13,163 bases of DNA. Origin: Bacteroidota bacterium (GTDB lineage: Bacteria; Bacteroidota; Bacteroidia; Bacteroidales; B39-G9). The stretch lies in assembly GCA_003648455.1 (NCBI GenBank), contig QMPG01000052.1:1-13163 (forward strand), given 5' to 3'. This document shows positions 7,370 through 13,163 of the stretch, one piece after another (within the stretch, counting starts at the first letter, position 1; each line of letters starts with the position of its first letter). The translations under genes were made by a program, and so were the position numbers. Below the pieces are notes generated by a model. That model was not told where the DNA came from, did no database searches, and saw only the letters and a program-made list of their open reading frames with translations.

Positions 7370-7399
7370 ACTTTCGGATTGTAAATCCAAAAGAGCGAG
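7370..7399. repeat. hairpin repeat, copy B (first copy at 1247-1276)
   Basis: ACTTTCGGATTGTAAATCCA onward aligns without gaps to 1247-1276 with 22 of 30 bases identical. CTTTCGGATT and AATCCAAAAG flank a 3-nt loop; on the minus strand the ten-pair stem is complete with one G-U, so the structure fits an RNA read leftward from the lipoprotein gene. No T-run follows, so it is not a standard terminator. Confidence 0.5.
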
Positions 7400-7444
7400 T
7401 TGATTAAGGAGCTAAAAGTAAGAAAAATTTTGACAAAGAAAAAA

Positions 7445-8881
7445 CTATTCAACATACTCGTAAGCACCTAAGTCAGGACCTGCATCGTTAAGCCTGCTTT
7501 GTTGGTTATAGTCTAACGGGAATTTTTTGGCTATTTCTATGCTTCCGAAATCTATTGCAGGCGACACTGAATCTAATTGAAAGTCAAGGGTATCATTATC
7601 GGTTGATACAAACTCAGGGAAATTAGGTGTAAAACCTTTAATAATATTTTGAAAATGAGATTCGTCTGATGTGTCAAAATCTTTATCAACACGAATAAGA
7701 CAATGGTCGAATTTATAATTGAAAATAGTTAATGACGTAGTATCTCCAATGCCAATTTCATTATTGTTATTCCCGTAAATAATGCAGTTGCCAAAATTAG
7801 CATCTAAATCGCCTACGTAAGAAATTTCACCAACAGAAATGCTGTTGCTTATTACTAATGAGGGTTCGGTTCTGCTGCTGTAACTCGAGTAAGAACCATA
7901 ATAATTTGCAATAGTGCAATGATTAAAATCGTAAGTCCCGCCAACGAGAAGAGAAACGGCATAGTATCCGCAATTAGCAATAATATTATTGCTTGCATTA
8001 ATTGTTGAGTTAAAGGCATAAATACCTCCAAAAGTCATGTTTTGAATTTTAGTATTAGTAATAGTCAGGTCGGGAGAAGAAACATTATATTCTCCAACTT
8101 GAATGCCAAGAACTCCATTTTTTATTATTGCGTAGTTAATAATGTTGCCTTGACTTCCGGGGATTAAAGCAATGGCGCCCCATTGTCCCGGGATGTTATC
8201 GTAAAGTTCTTCCAAACGGTCGCCTTGAAAAACAACCGGTTCTTCTAATGTTCCGTTTACAATAAGAGTTCCTTTAACAAGCAGGTTTGAGTTTTTATGA
8301 AAATAAAGCTGAGCTCCGGCTTCAATAGTAAGTGTTTTAAGAGAATCGACAAGCATTGAGTTGTAGATAAGGTATGGTTTGTCGTTTGTCCAAACAGTGT
8401 CGTTAGCATTTACAGGAATTATTTGTCCGTTTATGAGATGAACATCTTGTCCAAAAGCAACAAAATCAATATCTTGAGTGTTGCCGTTTGTTATAAACAC
8501 TAGAGAATCTTGTATTAACAATGGGATGTTTTTTCCGTTAGGGTCAACATTTACTTCAACAAAAACAAAAATGCTGTCATTTGAAGGTATTTCTATATCA
8601 GTAAAATAATTAGCTGAAACGCCATTCAAATTTATTCTAAAATTAGAATCGTCGCCATTAGCTAGTCTAATTGAAGAAATGCTTATTCGTGATTTGTTAT
8701 TATTATATACTTTAAACTTTTTGGTTGTTGAGCCAATAGTTGTGAAAACAGTATCGAAAGTTACAGTGTCTGTTGAGAAATTTAATTTAGCATCCGGCGA
8801 TGTAATAATTTTTTCTTTATTACACGAAAAAACTGTAATTATAAAAAACAAAGGTATTGTGAATCTAAAGAAAGACTTCAT
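7445..8881 (-). CDS. lipoprotein with beta-helix-like repeats and choice-of-anchor-like C-terminus
   Basis: A protein of 478 residues. The N-terminus MKSFFRFTIPLFFIITVFSC is a lipoprotein signal with the acylated cysteine at residue 20. Residues 30-150 resemble an Ig-like beta domain. From about 190 to 400 there are short repeated beta-strand segments rich in Asn, Ile and Gly (LTIEAGAQLYFHKNSNLLV, then NTKIQNMTFGGIYAFNST), typical of a right-handed parallel beta-helix. The C-terminus, RLNDAGPDLGAYEY, is like the choice-of-anchor Q end seen in Bacteroidota surface proteins. It is likely attached to the outer membrane; a binding or polysaccharide-related role is possible but unproven. The frame extends to a TTG at 8908, but ATG 8881 gives a perfect signal and lies 25 nt after a -7-like box. 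The next gene downstream encodes another exported protein. Confidence 0.85.
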   Translation of the reverse strand: MKSFFRFTIPLFFIITVFSCNKEKIITSPDAKLNFSTDTVTFDTVFTTIGSTTKKFKVYNNNKSRISISSIRLANGDDSNFRINLNGVSANYFTDIEIPSNDSIFVFVEVNVDPNGKNIPLLIQDSLVFITNGNTQDIDFVAFGQDVHLINGQIIPVNANDTVWTNDKPYLIYNSMLVDSLKTLTIEAGAQLYFHKNSNLLVKGTLIVNGTLEEPVVFQGDRLEELYDNIPGQWGAIALIPGSQGNIINYAIIKNGVLGIQVGEYNVSSPDLTITNTKIQNMTFGGIYAFNSTINASNNIIANCGYYAVSLLVGGTYDFNHCTIANYYGSYSSYSSRTEPSLVISNSISVGEISYVGDLDANFGNCIIYGNNNNEIGIGDTTSLTIFNYKFDHCLIRVDKDFDTSDESHFQNIIKGFTPNFPEFVSTDNDTLDFQLDSVSPAIDFGSIEIAKKFPLDYNQQSRLNDAGPDLGAYEYVE

Positions 8882-8905
8882 TGGAATTGATTTTTTTAAG
8901 GAACG

Positions 8906-8913
8906 CAAATTTA
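8906..8913 (-). promoter_or_regulatory. candidate -7 box of the lipoprotein gene
   Basis: Minus-strand TAAATTTG fits TAnnTTTG. A start near 8899 would leave a short leader before ATG 8881 and exclude the upstream TTG start. A TTTG lies 14 nt further upstream, closer than the usual -33 spacing. Confidence 0.4.
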
Positions 8914-8942
8914 AAAAATATATTTCACAAATTGTAATAAAA

Positions 8943-8973
8943 TAGAAAAGACAAGGAATAACCTTGCCTTCTA
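8943..8973 (-). terminator. terminator of the GAF/PAS sensor gene
   Basis: Read on the minus strand, TAGAAGGCAAGG pairs across an AT-rich loop with CCTTGTCTTTTCTA (a few bulges), followed by a T-rich tail (TTTTATTACAATTTG). It begins 22 nt past the stop codon at 8995 and precedes the lipoprotein promoter box, so the two genes are probably separate units. Confidence 0.65.
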
Positions 8974-8994
8974 TGTTTAAGTCAGTAAATAATT

Positions 8995-11280
8995 TTAAAA
9001 GAGTTCTACTTCAATTGTTTGAATAAAAGCAGTGTAAGTATATTCTTTGTCAACTTTTGCTTGAGAAAGCAGAACCAGTACAGGAACATCTTCACCTTCA
9101 CTTGTAGTAATTTTTATTTCTGTTCGTTGCCCTACAATTTTTTCTTTTTCAGGATCAACGAGACTGTTAACAAAGTTGTCGCTAAGAATTAAGTCTTCAG
9201 AGAAAAGATTATTAACGTTTTTATTAATTACATCTTTTCTTTTTATTTTCCATAGTTGCTCAGCCGCTTTGTTAAAGAATTCAATATTACCTTTGCTTGA
9301 GATCATAACTATTGGGTCAAGAGAGCCCTCGAGAGTTTTTTCGTTACGGATTTTTATTTTTTCGATTTCTTTATACTGTTCTTTAACTTCTTCTTTAGCT
9401 TGAGTGAGTTTTTTGTTAAGAATAGTTTCTGCTTGTCGCAATTGTTCTTCCTGAGCAATTAATTGTTCGGTTGTGTGTTTGTTTTCGAAGAAAATCTCTT
9501 TTTGTTCAGTAATATCGTGAGCAATAATAATAAGTTTAGATAACTCTCCATACATATCATTAACACCGGCTAAAGTAAAGTTAAGCCATTTGTCATTTTT
9601 GGTTTTTGTTAATATTTTAATTTCTCCTTCATAAAATTCACCTTTAACAACATCGTTCCATTTTTCTTCAAAATCTGACTTGAATTTAGGATTTATTAAA
9701 TCGAATATGTTACTACCTTGAAGCTCATTAACAGAGTATTCTGTTATTTTTGAAAATTTATCGTTACAGTCAACAAATTCACCAGTTGGAGAATATTCAG
9801 CTTTTATTGTTGAAATATTCATTGCTTTTATTTGTCCTTCAAAATCGATGCTTTGTTTTTTCTGTTCAGTTATGTCTATTGCAAGAAATAATATTTTTTC
9901 AACGTTACCGTTTTCATCTTTCACACAAGTATAGGTTGAAACAGTCCATAAATCTTTACCTTGTTTAGTGAGTTGCTTCATATATCCTTCAAAATGTTTG
10001 CCACCTTTTGAGAGTTCATCCCATATCTTGTTAAACCATTCTTTATCTTTTTTGTTAATAAACATTGAAATATGGTGTCCTTCAACATCCGAATTTGAAG
10101 AATATCCTAATGCTGAAATGAATTTAGTATTGGCATACAATAGAATTCCATTTATGTCATATTCAGCCCTAATTAATGTGTGATTTACAGAGTTTGTAAA
10201 GCTAACAAATTCGTGACTTTGTTTTGTTGCTTCTTCTTGAGTTGCTTGAAGCTCTTCCATGTTTTGACGCATTTCTTCTTCTTGTTGAGCAAGTCTTTCT
10301 GCTTGTTCTTGAGAGTCTTCAAGGAGCTTTGCTGTTTTTACATTAATTTTTACTGTAGATATTGTAGATGCAATACTTTCTGCAACTTTCTCAACGAATT
10401 TTATTTGATATTCTTCGAAAAGATTGAATGAACCAAATTCAATTACTCCATGGATTTCTTCGTTAACTTTTAAAGGAACTATAAGTATTGATTTAGGATT
10501 TGATTTGCCTAATCCTGAGGTTACTTCTACATAACCTTCAGGAACTTTGTCCATGTAAATGGTGAGTTTTTCAAATGCACTTCTTCCAACAAGTCCTTCA
10601 TTCCAGTCAATACGTTTTTTCGAATATTTTTTTCTGTTATATGCGTAAAAAGCTGTTTGTTCAAAATGAACATCGTTTTTGTCACTATCTTCTAAAATAT
10701 AAAAAGCACCTTGTATTGCATCAACATATTTGCAAAGATTACTAATTATTTCAAACGATAATTTTTCAAGATTATCGTTGTTTTGTCTTAGTATTTCGCC
10801 AAATTTTGCTTGACCCTCTGCAACCCAATTACGTTGGTCATCTTCTTTCTTCCTTAAAATTTCATCTTCTTTGTTTTTCTTAATATTGTTGCGAAGTTCT
10901 ATTAATGATTTTCCTAAAATATCATTTTCGTCATTTATTTCATAATTGGCAGTAAAATCATCATGTGTGATTTTTTTTGTAAAGTCTAATATTTTGTTGG
11001 TTTTTGTTTCTTCTTTTAATAATTCATTTTCAATTCGAACTATTTTTTTTGAGATTAATTTGCTAATAAAATAAGCAGCTAATGGGAATAAAATAGGAAC
11101 TAAGTCAATTACCCAGAAAAATTTTGATGATTTATGTATTTTAATAATACTTTCAAACGAGATGTTTAAGTTATTATAGTTTAACGCAATAAAAAGATAA
11201 ATAATTAGAAAAATTATTCCAAATAGAAATGTGCTTATCGTAAATTTGTAAATTATTTCTTTTGATACTTTATTGTCCAC
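8995..11280 (-). CDS. membrane sensor protein: 2 TM, HAMP-like, GAF, three PAS domains, no output domain
   Basis: A protein of 761 residues, initiated by GTG (MDNKVSKEII). Two membrane segments lie at about 11-33 and 54-76, with a short loop between them. A HAMP-like helical region follows (about 74-136), then a GAF domain (about 168-312, with DWNEGLVGRSAFEK and KSILIVPLKVNEEIHGVIEFGS). A glutamate/glutamine-rich coiled coil (EEMRQNMEELQATQEEATKQ) runs to 358. PAS1 covers about 366-473 and PAS2 about 485-593, each ending in a DITEQK motif; a second coil runs from 594 to 650; PAS3 covers about 650-756. There is no HisKA, HATPase, GGDEF, EAL, HTH or receiver domain, and the chain ends right after PAS3. 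It must act through a partner. The SpoIIE phosphatase gene next upstream is the obvious candidate. Ligands are unknown. Confidence 0.88.
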   Translation of the reverse strand: MDNKVSKEIIYKFTISTFLFGIIFLIIYLFIALNYNNLNISFESIIKIHKSSKFFWVIDLVPILFPLAAYFISKLISKKIVRIENELLKEETKTNKILDFTKKITHDDFTANYEINDENDILGKSLIELRNNIKKNKEDEILRKKEDDQRNWVAEGQAKFGEILRQNNDNLEKLSFEIISNLCKYVDAIQGAFYILEDSDKNDVHFEQTAFYAYNRKKYSKKRIDWNEGLVGRSAFEKLTIYMDKVPEGYVEVTSGLGKSNPKSILIVPLKVNEEIHGVIEFGSFNLFEEYQIKFVEKVAESIASTISTVKINVKTAKLLEDSQEQAERLAQQEEEMRQNMEELQATQEEATKQSHEFVSFTNSVNHTLIRAEYDINGILLYANTKFISALGYSSNSDVEGHHISMFINKKDKEWFNKIWDELSKGGKHFEGYMKQLTKQGKDLWTVSTYTCVKDENGNVEKILFLAIDITEQKKQSIDFEGQIKAMNISTIKAEYSPTGEFVDCNDKFSKITEYSVNELQGSNIFDLINPKFKSDFEEKWNDVVKGEFYEGEIKILTKTKNDKWLNFTLAGVNDMYGELSKLIIIAHDITEQKEIFFENKHTTEQLIAQEEQLRQAETILNKKLTQAKEEVKEQYKEIEKIKIRNEKTLEGSLDPIVMISSKGNIEFFNKAAEQLWKIKRKDVINKNVNNLFSEDLILSDNFVNSLVDPEKEKIVGQRTEIKITTSEGEDVPVLVLLSQAKVDKEYTYTAFIQTIEVELF

Positions 11281-11445
11281 AGTTAGATAGTTTTATTTGT
11301 AAATAAAGAAATGTTATAAATTAAAAAAACATAAAATAAGATGAAATTTATCCAAATATATAAAAAGTAAAAGTAATAAAAAAGAAGTTAATATAATTAT
11401 TGTATATAAGAATCTACTATTAAAAGTCGTAATATTAATTTATCG

Positions 11446-11525
11446 AGACCTAACAGGTTTTGTATTGTGCTGATTGTCAATATTTTGAATATTATATCTT
11501 TTGTTATACCCAAGCTGTTAGGTCT
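11446..11525. repeat. 80-nt inverted-repeat element between the phosphatase and sensor genes
   Basis: The element begins AGACCTAACAG and ends with its exact complement CTGTTAGGTCT (11515-11525). Extended to 20 nt, the arms match at 17 positions (11446-11465 against 11506-11525). The interior is AT-rich and contains AATATT-TTG-AATATT. No target-site duplication is clear. It has the look of a small dispersed, hairpin-forming spacer element of the kind with AACAGGTTTT/AAAACCTGTT cores; the second copy needed to prove dispersal is not in this window. Confidence 0.6.
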
Positions 11526-11563
11526 TTTCGGAGTGGACTCATATAATAATTGTTAAAAGCAGT

Positions 11564-12691
11564 TTAGTATTTAATATTTATACCAATTACCAGGACATCA
11601 TCAATTTGTTGATTTTCGCCTTTCCAATTATTAAACTCTTTATCTAATATTTCGTATTGTTTTTTCGTGTCTAATTTGTGATTTTTTAATAAAAGTTTTT
11701 TAAAGTTGCTTGAAAGAAATTTTTCGTTTTTTGCACCTTCAAATTGATCTTGATATCCGTCAGAAAACATATAAATTGTAGCTTCTTTTTCAATTGTTAT
11801 TGAATGACGAGTGTATTTAGGTTTAGGTCTATTAGGGAAAATATCTCCAATTGGAAAGATATCGCCTCTAATTGTCGACAGTTTGTTATTGTTAATAACG
11901 TAACATGTGTGACCAGCACAAGATATATCCATAGTTCTTTTTTCTTGGTTTATGCAACAAATAGTAATATCCATTCCATCATTTTGAACAAAATCTGAGT
12001 CCGAATTTTGATTTAAAGAATGAATTACACCAAGATTTAATTTACACAATATTTGAGAGGTGTCGAATGTTTTGTTCTCAACAACAATTTCATTTAGCAG
12101 TGTTGTGCCAATCATTGACATAAATGCTCCGGGAACGCCATGCCCTGTGCAATCAACTGCTGCGACAAAAATTAAGTTGTCAATTTTTTCAAACCAATAA
12201 AAATCTCCGCTAACTACATCGCGTGGTTGAAAAAATATGAAAGAATTAGGTAGTATTTCGTTTATATAATTTTTTTCAGGAAGTGTTGCTTCCTGTATGA
12301 GTTTTGCGTAATTTAAGCTGTCGTTTATTTGATGATTTTTTTTCTCAAGTTCATTATTCTGTATCTCTATTTGTTTCTTTGCTTTTTTTAAGTCAATATG
12401 TTTTCCAAAAAGGTCTATAGTTCTTCGTCGTGCTTTAGCGTTTGCTTTTTTTAGCTCGGTGTTTTTTTCTTCAAGAGCCTGATTGGTTTGTCTTAATAAT
12501 TCGCTTTCAAATTCGTAAAAGTTTTTAGCTTTTCTTGCATCAACTTGTTTGCCGAAAATTTCAATAGTTCTAAGCCTTGATTTCTTGTAAGCTTTCTGGA
12601 GTTTAGAGTTGGCTTTCCCCAATTCAGCTATCTTATCTTCTAAATATTTAATTTTGTTTAGATTTTTTTTTTCTGATTGGTCTTTGTTCAT
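11564..12691 (-). CDS. SpoIIE/PP2C-type serine/threonine phosphatase with duplicated coiled-coil module
   Basis: A protein of 375 residues. The N-terminal 130 residues are a charged coiled coil without membrane segments, containing the same 26-residue module twice (31-56 and 80-105), each with RTIxxFGKxxD. The catalytic domain occupies about 135-375 and has every expected PP2C motif: RDVVSGDFYWFEK (157-169), VDCTGHGVPGAFMSMIG (179-195), NDGMDITICC (237-246), FSDGYQDQF (309-317) and QQIDDVLVIGI (361-371). All metal-binding aspartates are kept, so it should be an active Mn/Mg-dependent phosphatase. Such proteins usually dephosphorylate anti-sigma-factor antagonists (STAS) or similar partners; none is in this window. 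It is cytoplasmic, and the sensor gene downstream is a likely signalling partner. Confidence 0.92.
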   Translation of the reverse strand: MNKDQSEKKNLNKIKYLEDKIAELGKANSKLQKAYKKSRLRTIEIFGKQVDARKAKNFYEFESELLRQTNQALEEKNTELKKANAKARRRTIDLFGKHIDLKKAKKQIEIQNNELEKKNHQINDSLNYAKLIQEATLPEKNYINEILPNSFIFFQPRDVVSGDFYWFEKIDNLIFVAAVDCTGHGVPGAFMSMIGTTLLNEIVVENKTFDTSQILCKLNLGVIHSLNQNSDSDFVQNDGMDITICCINQEKRTMDISCAGHTCYVINNNKLSTIRGDIFPIGDIFPNRPKPKYTRHSITIEKEATIYMFSDGYQDQFEGAKNEKFLSSNFKKLLLKNHKLDTKKQYEILDKEFNNWKGENQQIDDVLVIGINIKY

Positions 12692-12844
12692 GAAGAATTA
12701 ATAAAAAAAAATTATTTCTAAAAATACAATTTTTTTTTTAATTTTATTATGATTTATTTATTATTTGTTTTGTCTTATTTTCAAATACAGGCTAAATTTT
12801 ATTTTGAGGTGCCGAATATAAATAAATATAATTGTATTAAACAC

Positions 12845-12932
12845 CTTTGTGTAACTTTGAGTTTACTTTGAGCATCTCTGTGATATAGCTATTCCACAAA
12901 GGAACACGGAGTTCTCACTAAGTTTCACAAAG
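12845..12932. repeat. 88-nt imperfect hairpin with helically phased CTTTGNG units
   Basis: The block is symmetric about 12888.5, the middle of ATAGCTAT. Of 44 opposed positions, 29 are Watson-Crick pairs and 3 are G-U. The left arm has CTTTGTG, CTTTGAG, CTTTGAG and CTCTGTG starting at 12845, 12855, 12866 and 12876 (steps of 10, 11, 10). The right arm mirrors them as CACAAAG, CACGGAG, CACTAAG and CACAAAG. It ends 14 nt before the ATG of the GxxExxY reading frame. It is non-coding. Confidence 0.65.
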
Positions 12933-12946
12933 AAAAATTAATTATT

Positions 12947-13163
12947 ATGATTGAAAATGAATTATCTAAAAAGATTATTGGTTGTGCAATAGAGGTACAC
13001 AGACATTTAGGTCTGGGTTTATTTAGAATCGGCTTATCATGAATGTTTATTCTATGAGTTAAAACAAGCAGGTTTAAATGTTAAAAAAGTAAAACCAATG
13101 CCAATTGTTTATAAAGAAGTAAAACTATACCATGGATATAGAATAGATTTATTAGTTGAAGAA
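12947..13163 (+). pseudogene. GxxExxY-family protein gene, frameshifted and cut by the window edge
   Basis: The start MIENELSKKIIGCAIEVHRH, followed by LGLGL, is the family N-terminus. The frame then runs to a TGA at 13040-13042 after 31 codons. Removing one T from the TTT at 13022-13024 restores LESAYHECLFYELKQAG, including the defining G-x-x-E-x-x-Y (GLLESAY), and the frame stays open to the window end (PIVYKEVKLYHGYRIDLLVE, with the conserved RIDLLV strand). The family resembles PD-(D/E)XK nucleases and is of unknown function. A single-base insertion in a T-rich run could be a true mutation or a sequencing error. The 3' end is outside the window. Confidence 0.8.

Noticed and set aside
8882..8908. 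TTG start for the lipoprotein, adding nine residues
   Set aside because: ATG 8881 gives a standard lipoprotein signal peptide, and the TTG overlaps the candidate -7 box.
8995..11280. Hybrid histidine kinase
   Set aside because: There is no H-box, N-box or ATP-binding motif; the protein ends immediately after the third PAS domain.
11441..11530. Target-site duplication flanking the 80-nt element
   Set aside because: The flanks (TTATCG and TTTCGG) share only a few bases and do not form a clean direct repeat.
1..13163. CRISPR array, prophage, complete insertion sequence or defence island
   Set aside because: No regularly spaced direct repeats with spacers, transposase, integrase or defence-type gene cluster was found in either strand.

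Overview
The window looks like chromosomal DNA of an AT-rich member of the Bacteroidota, probably a free-living or environmental lineage. The evidence is a TonB-dependent receptor with an N-terminal carboxypeptidase-regulatory-like domain, a short-form CstA, a lipoprotein with a beta-helix and an anchor-like C-terminus, a GxxExxY-family reading frame, Bacteroidota-type -7 boxes (TAnnTTTG) ahead of several genes, and the lack of clear Shine-Dalgarno sites. No taxonomic marker gene is present, so placement below phylum is not possible.

Layout from left to right. 1-1059 (-) is the N-terminal 353 codons of a CstA-type carbon-starvation/pyruvate-peptide transporter, cut by the window edge. 1060-1342 is a repeat-rich spacer with a perfect 44-bp palindrome, a hairpin repeat and an ATCTGCG tandem array. 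1343-3787 (-) is a TonB-dependent outer-membrane receptor whose leader carries a well-conserved TPP (THI-box) riboswitch at about 3841-3910, so it is most likely a thiamin uptake receptor. 4005-4376 (-) is a thioredoxin with its own promoter-like box and terminator. 4377-4810 has no protein gene but holds a GC-rich, highly foldable block, a candidate structured RNA. 4811-6223 (+) is a CCA-adding-type tRNA nucleotidyltransferase with an HD domain; it converges, with 4 nt between stop codons, on a secreted endonuclease/exonuclease/phosphatase-fold protein (6228-7307, -). 7445-8881 (-) is a lipoprotein with a beta-helix-like body. 8995-11280 (-) is a membrane sensor with HAMP, GAF and three PAS domains but no output domain. 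11564-12691 (-) is a SpoIIE/PP2C phosphatase with a duplicated coiled-coil module. The window ends in a GxxExxY gene (12947 onward, +) broken by a one-base frameshift exactly within its signature motif, with an 88-nt imperfect hairpin upstream.

Functionally the window is mostly housekeeping and nutrient uptake, plus one signalling pair. The sensor and the SpoIIE phosphatase lie in the same direction and may work together (redox- or ligand-sensing to serine/threonine dephosphorylation), but they are 283 nt apart with a repeat element between them, so this is inference. No defence island, CRISPR array, prophage or complete insertion sequence is visible. The most unusual material is non-coding: the riboswitch on a lone receptor, the GC-rich block at 4557-4675, and several different small inverted-repeat families in the spacers.
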